A stretch of DNA of 64,000 nucleotides from Sphingobacterium faecale (GCF_016746095.1 NZ_JAERTY010000010.1:62001-126000), one strand, 5' to 3'; counted from the first letter of the stretch, positions 34,913 to 43,865 are shown. Program-made: numbers and translations. The notes: generated by a model from the sequence alone, not told the origin.

Positions 34913-36151
34913 CTAATTAACCGGGAGCAAATCATTATCAAAACAATTAAGAATGAAATAACGGGCTAATCCAAATGTTATATCATTTTCACTCAACTTA
35001 GAAAGCACGACCTCACAGTTACTTAAGATTCTCCCCATCGCATAAGTCTGTATTTGTTGCTGAATAGGATTAGTTATCAATGTGGCTGCTTTAGCAAAAT
35101 TACCTCCTAGAACAACTCTCTCTGGATTAAAAATCTGTACAAATAATGCAATTGCCTTACCTAAGTTCTTACCCAACTCGGTAATCAGCTCGATAGCATA
35201 CTGGTCCCCTTCTAAAGCCGCATTTATAATATGTTGAGGCAATATATTTTCGCTATTGAACTTTTTTGCTAATAATGTTGGGACATTGTTTTTAATATCC
35301 TGACTTGCTCTTTTAACCAGCGATATGCCTGAAGCAACAGTCTCCAAACAGCCTCTTTTCCCACAATAACAAAGCTCGCCGTCTTCAATAAAATTCATAT
35401 GCCCCATCTCTCCCGAAAAACCATTCTTACCCATATAAATCTCACCTTGAGCAACGATACCGAGGGCCATTCCCCAATCCATCAAAATAGTCAAACCATT
35501 TTCGACCTGCTTTAGTGCACCAAAATTCTGTTCGGCATAAGTCGTCAGTTTAACATCATTAACAATATAAACCTTCTTTGAGAAGGATGTTTCCAAATAA
35601 CTTTTCAAATCAAAGTCAGATTCCGCGTCAAAGAAAAAAGAATAATTTTTTCCTTTAGATTTATCAATCAAACCAGGCATAGAAATAGCTAGACCCGAGA
35701 TATCCGCCCAGTTCAAATTATACTCAACTACATAATTTTTTATGGTCCGTTCAAATTGTGATAAGCTTTCCAGATCAGTAGACAAATCACTACTATATAC
35801 CCGCGAAGGAGCAAGAATCTTACTATTATTATCTACAAAAGAAATCTTAACGGAAAATCGGTTTACCTCGACACATAAAACTTTAAAAATACCATCGCTC
35901 AATTGATAAAGATTTGGCTTACGTCCACCTATTGACTCTCCTCTTTCATTTTGAATCAATAGCTTTTGATCTATTAATTCGACAATCAAAGCATTCAAAG
36001 TGGGAAAACTAATTCCTAAAACCTTCATTAAATCATTGACAGAAATAGCATCTTTATCATACACTGCCCGCAGTAGTCTATTTTTTCGTTGCATAGCACG
36101 AATATGCTTTGGATCCGACAAACTTGACAAAAGGCTCTCTAAAATACTCAT
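34913..36151 (-). CDS. ROK family transcriptional regulator (NagC/XylR type)
   Basis: A 412-aa regulator from the ATG at 36151 (MSILESLLSSLSDPKH). An N-terminal HTH (about 20-75: NRLLRAVYDKDAISVNDLMK and ISFPTLNALIVELIDQ) is followed by a ROK kinase-like domain with the ISGLAISMPGLIDKSKG, GLTILMDWGMALGIVAQGE and zinc-binding GHMNFIEDGELCYCGKRGC blocks (CxCGxxGCxE). Such regulators sense sugars or sugar phosphates and repress sugar-use genes. The ATP-binding DxGxT site reads MDWGM, so it is a regulator, not a kinase. No sugar operon is adjacent. Confidence 0.93.
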   Translation of the reverse strand: MSILESLLSSLSDPKHIRAMQRKNRLLRAVYDKDAISVNDLMKVLGISFPTLNALIVELIDQKLLIQNERGESIGGRKPNLYQLSDGIFKVLCVEVNRFSVKISFVDNNSKILAPSRVYSSDLSTDLESLSQFERTIKNYVVEYNLNWADISGLAISMPGLIDKSKGKNYSFFFDAESDFDLKSYLETSFSKKVYIVNDVKLTTYAEQNFGALKQVENGLTILMDWGMALGIVAQGEIYMGKNGFSGEMGHMNFIEDGELCYCGKRGCLETVASGISLVKRASQDIKNNVPTLLAKKFNSENILPQHIINAALEGDQYAIELITELGKNLGKAIALFVQIFNPERVVLGGNFAKAATLITNPIQQQIQTYAMGRILSNCEVVLSKLSENDITFGLARYFILNCFDNDLLPVN

Positions 36152-36309
36152 AAAACAGGTTTCTAATAAAAGTTGACATCTTACATGTATCAACGATTGC
36201 TCCTAATATACAACTTAAAATAAATAATAATAAATATTACCTTAAAAATGAAAGTTTATTAAAAAGTTGAGTCATAATGCAGTCTAATTCTTTAAAAAAT
36301 AGATAAACA

Positions 36310-36339
36310 AAAAAGCTATTCCATATGGAATAGCTTTTT
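36310..36339. terminator. Perfect 30-bp palindrome, terminator-like
   Basis: The two halves are exact reverse complements (centre between 36324 and 36325), A-runs and T-runs at the ends. It lies 22 bp after the stop of the DUF3127 gene (minus strand) and so can terminate it. The central TATTCCATATGGAATA shares TATTCCATATG with the elements at 29106-29199. Confidence 0.8.
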
Positions 36340-36361
36340 AAAATTATATTAATCGTATGGA

Positions 36362-36739
36362 TTAAAATGGCAAATCGTCATCATCAGCGCCTGAGGAGCT
36401 AATATCGACTGGTGCAGGCATATCTGCATAACCAGGAGTAGATGCTCCACTACCTGTATTAGCGAGTTTAGTAACACGCCAAGCTACTAAAGAGTTGAAA
36501 TATGTAGTAACTCCTTCTTTATTCGTCCACGGACGTCCACGAAGGTTAAATGACACTTCAACCTCTTCTCCAACCGCCAAGTTGTCAAAGATATTCACTC
36601 TATCTTGCGTCGCTTCAAAGCGAATATATTCTACAAACTGTGGGTTCTCGGCGTATGCAACAATAAGATCTCTTTTCTTAAAAGACTCTGTAACCTGCTG
36701 CAAAGCACCAACTTCATGTACTTTTCCTCTGATTTCCAT
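36362..36739 (-). CDS. DUF3127 OB-fold protein with SSB-like acidic C-terminal tip
   Basis: A 125-aa protein from the ATG at 36739 (MEIRGKVHEVGALQQV); the codon at 36745 is TTG. The core (about 1-95) is an OB-fold-like domain with KKRDLIVAYAENPQFVEYIRF, VGEEVEVSFNLRGRPW and YFNSLVAWRV, matching DUF3127. A Gly/Ser/Pro linker then ends in DDDDLPF, very close to the acidic DDxxPF tip by which SSB recruits repair proteins. Probably a single-strand DNA-binding accessory protein; the binding itself is inferred. It is divergent from the THUMP methylase gene. Confidence 0.88.
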   Translation of the reverse strand: MEIRGKVHEVGALQQVTESFKKRDLIVAYAENPQFVEYIRFEATQDRVNIFDNLAVGEEVEVSFNLRGRPWTNKEGVTTYFNSLVAWRVTKLANTGSGASTPGYADMPAPVDISSSGADDDDLPF

Positions 36740-36791
36740 ATTCAAAATTATTAAACCATAAAATTACACATTTTTTGCGTTCTAGATTAAC

Positions 36792-36799
36792 TAACTTTG
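36792..36799 (+). promoter_or_regulatory. -7 box for the THUMP methylase
   Basis: TAACTTTG matches TAnnTTTG, 8 bp before the ATG at 36807. A TTTG at 36774-36777 is the only -33 candidate, with a short 14-bp spacer. Confidence 0.5.
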
Positions 36800-36806
36800 C
36801 ACAAAT

Positions 36807-37970
36807 ATGAAGGAAGTTTTCAACACCCCCGAAAAGGTGATCATCACATGCAACAAAAGACTATCACCTTACCTGCAAGAAGAAGTAGTGGCTTTAGGTT
36901 TCGATATTAAGCGAGCATTCAATACCGGAGTTGAACTCCATGCGTCTATAAATGACTGCATCAGACTTAATTTAAACCTGCGTACTGCGAGCCAGGTTCT
37001 CTATCAGATAGGATCTTTTCGCGCTGATAATCCCCAAGAATTATATGAAGGTCTATTAAAAATAGAATGGGAAAATATGATCCCGTTTGACGGATATTTC
37101 TCGGTGACATCCAATGTTCATAACGATACGATCACAACCCCATTATTCGCTAATGTCAAAGTGAAAGATGCTATCGTAGACCGTATAAAAGAAAAAAAAG
37201 GGGTACGTCCTAACTCCGGCCCAGATCTTTTCAAGTCTGTTGTACACTTACATTGGATGGAAGACCGTGCGGAGATATTTTTAGATACTTCTGGCGAAAC
37301 ATTAGCAAAACATGGCTATAGGAAACACCCAGGAAAAGCGCCCATGCTTGAAGCTCTAGCTACATCAACCATATTGGCAACCAAATGGGATGGAAAATCT
37401 CCTTTCGTCAATCCCATGTGCGGCTCGGGGACTCTAGCCATTGAAGCGGCCTTGCTTGCACAAAATAGAATGCCAGGGCTTCAGCGTATGAACTACTCTT
37501 TTATGCATTTCATCGGGTATGACGAAAGCGTCTTCTTTAATGAAAGGAAGCTCCTGAAAGAAAAGGCTGACAAATCACAAACGCCTCCTATCATAGCCTC
37601 CGACATTTCTGAACAAGCCGTAGAAATCGCAAAAATAAATGCGAAAACTGCAGGAGTAGAACATTTAATCACCTTCCAAGTTGGTGATTTTGCGGATACC
37701 ACCGTACCAGACGGACCTGGAGTTATTATGTTCAATCCAGAATATGGCGAACGACTAGGTACGCACACCAAATTGGAGATCACCTACAAAAGAATAGGAG
37801 ATTTCATGAAACAGGAATGTAAGGGTTATCGCGGCTATGTATTTACGGGGAATCCTGATCTAGCAAAGAAAATTGGATTAAAGGCATCTAGAAGATTTGA
37901 ATTCTTTAATGGTAAGTTAGATTGTAGGTTACTGCAATATGAACTCTATGATGGAAGCAAAGAAAACTAA
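36807..37970 (+). CDS. THUMP-domain RNA methyltransferase (RlmL/YpsC-like)
   Basis: A 387-aa S-adenosylmethionine-dependent methylase, probably acting on 23S rRNA guanine N2. The N-terminal THUMP domain (about 45-155) leads to the methylase core with PFVNPMCGSGTLAIEAALLA (SAM-binding), IIASDISEQAVEIAKIN and the catalytic motif, which reads MFNPEYGERLG where the family usually has NPPYGERL. Length is normal. The downstream HD gene begins 4 bp after its stop. Confidence 0.9.
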   Translation: MKEVFNTPEKVIITCNKRLSPYLQEEVVALGFDIKRAFNTGVELHASINDCIRLNLNLRTASQVLYQIGSFRADNPQELYEGLLKIEWENMIPFDGYFSVTSNVHNDTITTPLFANVKVKDAIVDRIKEKKGVRPNSGPDLFKSVVHLHWMEDRAEIFLDTSGETLAKHGYRKHPGKAPMLEALATSTILATKWDGKSPFVNPMCGSGTLAIEAALLAQNRMPGLQRMNYSFMHFIGYDESVFFNERKLLKEKADKSQTPPIIASDISEQAVEIAKINAKTAGVEHLITFQVGDFADTTVPDGPGVIMFNPEYGERLGTHTKLEITYKRIGDFMKQECKGYRGYVFTGNPDLAKKIGLKASRRFEFFNGKLDCRLLQYELYDGSKEN

Positions 37971-37974
37971 AACC

Positions 37975-38622
37975 ATGCAAAATGTAATTAATCAGACGAT
38001 TGTATTCGTACAGGAAACACTGAAAAATGCCGAAGCAGGCCACGATTGGTGGCACATACAACGTGTATGGAACAATACAAAACTGATATTGGAGACAGAA
38101 AAAGCAGATCAGCTGGTGTGCGAACTAACTGCGCTCTTGCATGACATCGCAGACAGCAAGTTCCATCATGGCGATGAGCAGTTGGGGCCTCAGATTGCTG
38201 GTGATTTCCTAACATCTATAGCTGTAGAGCAAAGTGTGATTGAACATGTGAAAAATATTATGCTAAACATGTCCTTTAAAGCATCCTTGGGTACTATAAA
38301 CTTTCACTCTAAAGAAATGGAAATCGTTCAAGATGCAGACCGTCTGGATGCGATAGGCGCAATAGGAATAGCCAGAGCGTTTACCTATGGCGGATTTAAG
38401 AATAGGGAAATCCATAATCCTCACATTCCAATTCAAACGAAATTGGACAAGGAATCCTACAAAAACACAACCGCTCCCACAATAAACCACTTTTATGAAA
38501 AGTTGCTCTTATTAAAAGATAAAATGAATACCTCTACTGCAAAACGGATAGCAGAAGAACGCCATAAATACATGGAGGGCTTTTTGCAACAATTTCATAG
38601 CGAATGGAATGGTTTAAAGTAA
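37975..38622 (+). CDS. HD-domain phosphohydrolase
   Basis: A 215-aa metal-dependent hydrolase. The ATG at 37975 (MQNVINQTIVFVQETLK) is preferred to one 36 bp upstream inside the previous gene. Metal-binding residues are visible in GHDWWHIQRVW (His), ALLHDIADSKF (HD) and VQDADRLDAIG (Asp). Nucleotide or phosphomonoester hydrolysis is expected; the substrate is unknown. Likely co-transcribed with the THUMP methylase. Confidence 0.9.
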   Translation: MQNVINQTIVFVQETLKNAEAGHDWWHIQRVWNNTKLILETEKADQLVCELTALLHDIADSKFHHGDEQLGPQIAGDFLTSIAVEQSVIEHVKNIMLNMSFKASLGTINFHSKEMEIVQDADRLDAIGAIGIARAFTYGGFKNREIHNPHIPIQTKLDKESYKNTTAPTINHFYEKLLLLKDKMNTSTAKRIAEERHKYMEGFLQQFHSEWNGLK

Positions 38623-38662
38623 GTTAATCATTTATTAACAAAAGATTCTTAAATTAGGCAGT

Positions 38663-39508
38663 ATGAAATCTAAACATACTGCCTTTTTATTTTTATTAAC
38701 ACTACTATCTACAGTCCTCCACAATATCAGTTATGGACAAGATATCGATTCGGTCAACTTTTGTAACACGAAATGGCGCACCTCGGCCGTAGATAAAGGG
38801 ATCTATTGGAAACAAGCGAATATCATTGATCTCTTCAACAGTCGCCAGGAGGTGAATATTATAGAAATCGATTTAAAAAAACACAACAAATCACTCCGTT
38901 TAGCAGCGCTGGCAAACAGTTTAAAAAAAACATCTACTCTCGCTCAGCAGCACCATGCAATTGTAGCTATCAATGGTGGCTTTTTCAATATGAAAAATGG
39001 AGGGGCTGTTGATTTTATTAAAGTTGAGGACACTATAGTCAATACTACAGCAAGCCCATCACTGAGAGCCAACGCCTATTTTGCTTTCAATTCTAGAAAA
39101 ACGATAATTACTACAGATTCTAGTCAAACTTCTCCCTATCCCAATGTTCTATTATCAGGCCCTCTTCTAGTAAAAGACAGTAGGCAACAGCAACTTGCAA
39201 AAAATGCTTTTAATGACAACAGGCATCCGAGAACTGCTATCGCACTCAAAGGCAATAAACTCATCCTCTGTACTGTAGACGGGCGAAACGCAAACTCCCA
39301 AGGTCTTAATCTGGAGGAATTAAGCAAAATTCTTCGGTGGTATGGCTGTCATGATGCTATGAACCTAGACGGTGGAGGAAGTACAACGATGTATATTAAA
39401 GGCCAACCCGACGAAGGTATCGTTAATTATCCAAGCGACAATAAACAATTCGACCATTTGGGAGAACGCTCTGTTGCGAATATCATCTATATTTTTTCAA
39501 AGAAATAA
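38663..39508 (+). CDS. Phosphodiester glycosidase (NAGPA/DUF2233) family, exported
   Basis: A 281-aa protein with a signal peptide (FLFLLTLLSTVLHNISYGQ). The NAGPA domain shows VAINGGFFNMKNGGAVDF, RHPRTAIALKGNKLILCTVD and GCHDAMNLDGGGSTTMYI, the signature of N-acetylglucosamine-1-phosphodiester alpha-N-acetylglucosaminidase-like proteins. Its substrate here is unknown. It is the first of three co-directional exported phosphodiester hydrolases (spacings 21 and 1 bp), which suggests a joint role in phosphodiester or lipid-head-group scavenging. Confidence 0.92.
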   Translation: MKSKHTAFLFLLTLLSTVLHNISYGQDIDSVNFCNTKWRTSAVDKGIYWKQANIIDLFNSRQEVNIIEIDLKKHNKSLRLAALANSLKKTSTLAQQHHAIVAINGGFFNMKNGGAVDFIKVEDTIVNTTASPSLRANAYFAFNSRKTIITTDSSQTSPYPNVLLSGPLLVKDSRQQQLAKNAFNDNRHPRTAIALKGNKLILCTVDGRNANSQGLNLEELSKILRWYGCHDAMNLDGGGSTTMYIKGQPDEGIVNYPSDNKQFDHLGERSVANIIYIFSKK

Positions 39509-39529
39509 TCAACCCTAAATCAAAAATAC

Positions 39530-40294
39530 ATGAAAAATCTAACCGCATTATTTTTATCTATCTTGTTTATCAACTTAGTAAACGCACAAGAGAGTAAAAT
39601 TATAGCACACCGCGGTGCTTGGAAAAACACAAACGCACCCCAAAACAGTATTGCTGCTCTCCAAGAAGCAATTAAACAAAACGTATGGGGTAGTGAATTT
39701 GATGTACACCTCACCAAAGATGGCGTTCTTGTAGTAAACCATGACAATGATTTCTATGGTATTGATATAGCGACTTCTACTTACGAAGAGCTTCTGACTA
39801 AAGAGCACCCTAATGGGGAAAAGATTCCTACTGCTGAGGAATACTTAAAAGAAGGTATTAAGCAGAAAAAAACTAAGCTTATTTACGAACTCAAAACCAA
39901 CCGTCTTGGTCTTGAAGAAACTTTAAAATCTGTCGAATTTTCCCTTGCCTTAATTAATAAGTTAAATGCGAAGAATAAAGTCGAAGTGATAGCATTCAGT
40001 TGGGATGCCTGTTTAAAATTACGATCCATGGATAAAAAGATAAAAATCCATTATTTAAATGGGGACAAAACTCCGCAAGAGCTAAAAGACGCTAAAATAT
40101 CTGGTTTTGATTACAATATAAATGTATTAAAAAAGAAGCCGGAATGGATTTCTAACGCTCAGACTATAGGCTTGAAAACCAATGTCTGGACGGTCAATAA
40201 ACAAGAGGACATGGAATACTTCATCCGTCAAAAGACAGATTACATTACTACAGATGAACCGGAATTATTGAAGACTCTATTATCTAGAAAATAA
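39530..40294 (+). CDS. Glycerophosphodiester phosphodiesterase, exported
   Basis: A 254-aa protein with a signal peptide (LTALFLSILFINLVNAQ). The GDPD signatures are IIAHRGAWKN (catalytic His and Arg), GSEFDVHLTKDGVLVVNHD (metal-binding Glu, Asp and His) and LIYELKTN. It hydrolyses glycerophosphodiesters to sn-glycerol-3-phosphate and alcohol. The next gene begins 1 bp after its stop. Confidence 0.95.
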   Translation: MKNLTALFLSILFINLVNAQESKIIAHRGAWKNTNAPQNSIAALQEAIKQNVWGSEFDVHLTKDGVLVVNHDNDFYGIDIATSTYEELLTKEHPNGEKIPTAEEYLKEGIKQKKTKLIYELKTNRLGLEETLKSVEFSLALINKLNAKNKVEVIAFSWDACLKLRSMDKKIKIHYLNGDKTPQELKDAKISGFDYNINVLKKKPEWISNAQTIGLKTNVWTVNKQEDMEYFIRQKTDYITTDEPELLKTLLSRK

Positions 40295-40295
40295 T

Positions 40296-41129
40296 ATGAA
40301 GAAAACCATAGCTATTCTGTTTTTTTGTAGTTTTTTATTCCAGCTTGTTGCGCAAGAAATCCGTATTGCAAGTTATAACATTAGGCTAAAAACCAATGTT
40401 GATACAGGCAACCTATGGGATGATCGTAAAAATGCTTTATGTAATCTGATACAGTTTCACGAATTTGAAATATTTGGTATACAGGAAGGTTTCATGGAAC
40501 AAATTAAAGATATGCAGGAACATCTTATTGACTATTCCTATATTGGGGTAGGCCGAGATGATGGTGCTGAGAAAGGCGAACATTCTGCAATTTTCTACAA
40601 TAATAAACGTTTTAAAATGCTAAAAAGCGGCACCTTTTGGTTATCTGACAAAGATACTGAACGGCCCAACAAAGGATGGGATGCTGCCCTTCCAAGAATA
40701 TGTACATGGGGTATCTTTCAAGATAAAAAGAATGGGAAAAAGTTTATCTTTATGAATACGCATTTTGACCATATCGGTAAAGTAGCGAGACGAGAAAGTG
40801 CGAAACAGATCTTGGCTAAAGCAAAAGAATTTGCTCGAGATCTTCCTCTTATACTAACTGGCGATTTTAATGTAGACGAAAAGGACGATGCGTATCTCAC
40901 CCTAGCCGAGAGCGGATTAGTTCAGGACGCCTACACGCTCGCCAAGTTAAAATACGCCCCAAACTCTACTTTCAATGGGTGGGGGAAGAGTCTAAGAGCT
41001 AGTGGAAGAATCGACCATATCTTTATTACTAAGCCGTTCAAGGTGTTAAAGTACGGTATACTTACAGATACCTATATGAATAAGTTCCCATCGGATCATT
41101 TCCCTATACTTAGCGTATTGAAGTGGTAG
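40296..41129 (+). CDS. Exported EEP-family phosphodiesterase
   Basis: A 277-aa protein with a signal peptide (TIAILFFCSFLFQLVAQ). The EEP domain has IRIASYNIRLKTNVD, FGIQEGFMEQI (catalytic Glu), FMNTHFDHIG, LILTGDFNVDEKDD and SGRIDHIFITKPFK with SDHFPILSVLKW at the end. It resembles sphingomyelinase/deoxyribonuclease-I-like proteins of Bacteroidota. Third gene of the phosphodiester-hydrolase run. Confidence 0.93.
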   Translation: MKKTIAILFFCSFLFQLVAQEIRIASYNIRLKTNVDTGNLWDDRKNALCNLIQFHEFEIFGIQEGFMEQIKDMQEHLIDYSYIGVGRDDGAEKGEHSAIFYNNKRFKMLKSGTFWLSDKDTERPNKGWDAALPRICTWGIFQDKKNGKKFIFMNTHFDHIGKVARRESAKQILAKAKEFARDLPLILTGDFNVDEKDDAYLTLAESGLVQDAYTLAKLKYAPNSTFNGWGKSLRASGRIDHIFITKPFKVLKYGILTDTYMNKFPSDHFPILSVLKW

Positions 41130-41149
41130 GTTTCTAGCATATACTTTCG

Positions 41150-41157
41150 TATTTTTG
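41150..41157 (+). promoter_or_regulatory. -7 box for the DUF4197 gene
   Basis: TATTTTTG matches TAnnTTTG, 12 bp before the ATG at 41170. No -33 TTTG at the right distance. Confidence 0.4.
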
Positions 41158-41169
41158 GATCTTAATACG

Positions 41170-41961
41170 ATGTACATGAAAACGAGAAATATGCTAGCCT
41201 TGAGCTTGATTTCTATCCCTCTTTTTTGGGGGATAGAAGCCTCGGGGCAAACGAAAAAACCACTATCTTCACTAGGGCGCATTTTGGGTACCAAGTCTGC
41301 CTCCACCACCAAACAGTCAAACACGACCAACACTATAACGCAGACTGAAGCGATTACTGGAATAAAACAAGCATTAAGCAACGGTCTTACGAATAGTATA
41401 AATACCCTCTCGGTCAAAGACGGTTTTCTAGGAAATGCAGCTGTAAAGGTTTTAATGCCAAAGGAAGCACAACAAATAGAAAAAACATTACGCTCCCTAG
41501 GCATGGGCAGTCTTTGCGACAAATTTGTAGTTAGTTTGAACAGAGCTGCCGAGTCGGCGGTGAAAGAGGCTGCCCCGGTATTTGTCAATGCTTTATCCCA
41601 AATGACAGTCACCGACGCATTTAATATCCTACTAGGATCCGAACAAGATGCAGCGACTTCATTTTTCAAGCGTACAACTTCAGCAGCGCTTACCGCAAAG
41701 TTCAGCCCTATTGTCGAATCGGCTCTAGGCAAAAACAACGTCAGTGGCTACTGGACACAACTAACATCGGCTTACAATAATCTACCTCTCTCCCGTGAAA
41801 AAGTCGATACCGATCTTAATGCATATGTAACCCAAAGGGCTATAGAAGGTTTGTTTGTACAGATTGCCTCCGAAGAAATCAAAATCAGACAAAATATGGT
41901 AGGATCAAGAAACTCAAATATTTTAAATGATGTATTTGGGTGGGTAGACAAGCAAAAATAG
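41170..41961 (+). CDS. DUF4197 exported protein
   Basis: About 263 aa, starting at the ATG at 41170 or the one at 41176; the frame from 41155 opens with TTG inside the -7 box. A signal peptide (MLALSLISIPLFWGIEASGQ) precedes a mostly helical DUF4197 domain with GITGIKQALSN-like block (AITGIKQALSNGLTN), LMPKEAQQIEKTLRSLGMG and LSREKVDTDLNAYVTQRAIE, ending FGWVDKQK. Function unknown. It lies between the phosphodiesterase run and pepT. Confidence 0.85.
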   Translation: MYMKTRNMLALSLISIPLFWGIEASGQTKKPLSSLGRILGTKSASTTKQSNTTNTITQTEAITGIKQALSNGLTNSINTLSVKDGFLGNAAVKVLMPKEAQQIEKTLRSLGMGSLCDKFVVSLNRAAESAVKEAAPVFVNALSQMTVTDAFNILLGSEQDAATSFFKRTTSAALTAKFSPIVESALGKNNVSGYWTQLTSAYNNLPLSREKVDTDLNAYVTQRAIEGLFVQIASEEIKIRQNMVGSRNSNILNDVFGWVDKQK

Positions 41962-41982
41962 ATAGATATCAAACATTAATAT

Positions 41983-43248
41983 ATGGATCATTCAACTATA
42001 AACACAATAAAAAACTTCAAAGTTGCAGACCACTTTATACGTTACGTACAGATAGACACGCAGTCCGACGCGAGCTCCGCTACTTTTCCTTCCACTTCCA
42101 AACAACTTAACTTAAGCAAGCTCTTGGTCGAAGAGCTCTTAGCTATCGGAATAAAGGATGCCCAGCTGGATGAGAATGGCTATGTATACGGTACCATCCC
42201 TTCAAACACCGACAAAAATGTTCCTGTGATCTGTTTTTGTTCGCACGTAGATACTTCTCCTGATTGTTCTGGCCAAGACGTTAAACCGGTAATACATCAT
42301 AACTATCAAGGTCAAGATCTTGTCTTACCAGATGATAATAGTGTCGTTATCAGGTATAACGAACACAAAGATTTGGCCGAACAAATAGGTAATGATATCA
42401 TCACGGCATCAGGAACTACTCTTTTAGGAGCAGACGATAAAGCCGGTGTCGCCGAGATTATGGAAGCCGCAAGATTGTTAATAGCGAATCCGCAGATCAA
42501 ACACGGAGATATCAAAATTCTCTTTACACCAGACGAAGAAATCGGTCGTGGAGTTGATTTTGTTAATTTAAAACACCTAGGCGCACAGTTTGCCTATACG
42601 ATGGACGGCGAGAAAGCTGGTACTATAGAAGATGAGACCTTCTCTGCTGACGCAGCAAAAGTGACGATACATGGTGTATCCGTACATCCTGGATTTGCAA
42701 AAAACAAAATGCAGAGTGCGATTAAGATTGCAGCCAAGATCATTGAAACCTTACCTGCTGACCGACTGTCCCCGGAAAGCACTTCTGGCAAACAAGGATT
42801 CGTACACCCTACCAATGTATCAGGTACAGTAGAGAAAGCAACGATAGATTTTATCGTGAGAGATCACCTCACCAGCAATCTTCAACAGCATGAAGCAGAA
42901 CTAGAAAAGATCGTACAAGAAGTAGTCTCCCAATACCCCGGTTGTACCTACACTTTTGACACCAAAGAACAGTACAGAAACATGAAAGAAATTTTAGATC
43001 AGTACCCACAAATCATGGAAATCGGTCTAGAAGCAATAGGACGTGCCGGCATGAAGGCAGAAAAACGCAGTATACGAGGTGGTACAGATGGTTCTAGACT
43101 ATCTTTTATGGGATTACCTTGTCCAAATGTATTCGCTGGAGGGCATGCTTTCCACGGAAAAATGGAATGGGTCAGTATACAAGACATGGAAAAAGCAGTC
43201 AAAACTATCTTACATATCGCAGCATTGTGGGAAGAGAAATCAAATTAA
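41983..43248 (+). CDS. pepT: Peptidase T (tripeptide aminopeptidase)
   Basis: A 421-aa M20-family metallopeptidase removing N-terminal residues from tripeptides in the cytosol. Metal and catalytic residues are seen: ICFCSHVDTSPDCSG (His, catalytic Asp), TTLLGADDKAGVAEI (bridging Asp), LFTPDEEIGRGVD (Glu pair), TMDGEKAG, and GGHAFHGKMEW (His). RGGTDGSRLS gives a further family block. Length normal. It starts 21 bp after the DUF4197 gene. Confidence 0.96.
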   Translation: MDHSTINTIKNFKVADHFIRYVQIDTQSDASSATFPSTSKQLNLSKLLVEELLAIGIKDAQLDENGYVYGTIPSNTDKNVPVICFCSHVDTSPDCSGQDVKPVIHHNYQGQDLVLPDDNSVVIRYNEHKDLAEQIGNDIITASGTTLLGADDKAGVAEIMEAARLLIANPQIKHGDIKILFTPDEEIGRGVDFVNLKHLGAQFAYTMDGEKAGTIEDETFSADAAKVTIHGVSVHPGFAKNKMQSAIKIAAKIIETLPADRLSPESTSGKQGFVHPTNVSGTVEKATIDFIVRDHLTSNLQQHEAELEKIVQEVVSQYPGCTYTFDTKEQYRNMKEILDQYPQIMEIGLEAIGRAGMKAEKRSIRGGTDGSRLSFMGLPCPNVFAGGHAFHGKMEWVSIQDMEKAVKTILHIAALWEEKSN

Positions 43249-43290
43249 TTTAAAATTATCTCGTTTATAAAACGTTAACTAATAAATATC

Positions 43291-43860
43291 ATGAAGAAAA
43301 CAAACGATGTCTTAGATGCAATCCACTTTAGAAGAACAGTAAATCAAAATAGTTTTACATCGGAAGAAGTAAGTAGAGAAGACATTCTGACTATATTGGA
43401 AGCAGCAAATGCAGCTCCAACTCACAAACGTACCCAACCATGGCGATATGTAATATTCAGAAAAGAAGGACTACAACGGTTAGGCACTGAACTGGCACGA
43501 ATTTATAAGTCCATTACACCTACGGAGAAATATACCGAGATAACGGAGCAAAACATGGCAAAAAAGGCTACTATGTCTAATGTCGCCATAGCTATTGTTG
43601 TAAACTATACGGGAGACGTCCCAGAATGGGAAGAGCTCGCCGCTACAGCATGCTCTGTAGAAAACCTGTGGTTAGCCGCTCACTCTTTAAATATTGGAGG
43701 ATACTGGGCAACTCCAGGGTTAATCAATCATCTTGGCGGATTCCTAAATCTGGAAGAGAACCAAAAATGTATTGGCATCTTCTACTTAGGACATCATCAG
43801 GCAGAAACACGTGAGCCTGTACGAACACCGATCGAAGACAAAATCCGTTGGGAAGAATAA
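43291..43860 (+). CDS. Nitroreductase family protein
   Basis: An 189-aa FMN-dependent oxidoreductase. AIHFRRTVNQNSF with the phosphate-contact Arg pair, AANAAPTHKRTQPWRYVIFR, ATACSVENLWLAAHSLNIGG and FYLGHHQ match the family. The substrate is unknown. It follows pepT by 42 bp and a strong terminator ends the run. Confidence 0.93.
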   Translation: MKKTNDVLDAIHFRRTVNQNSFTSEEVSREDILTILEAANAAPTHKRTQPWRYVIFRKEGLQRLGTELARIYKSITPTEKYTEITEQNMAKKATMSNVAIAIVVNYTGDVPEWEELAATACSVENLWLAAHSLNIGGYWATPGLINHLGGFLNLEENQKCIGIFYLGHHQAETREPVRTPIEDKIRWEE

Positions 43861-43865
43861 AAAGA

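Noticed and set aside
41046..41738. 230-aa minus-strand ORF
   Set aside because: It lies opposite the DUF4197 gene, whose forward product has a signal peptide and a recognised domain; the reverse product has none.
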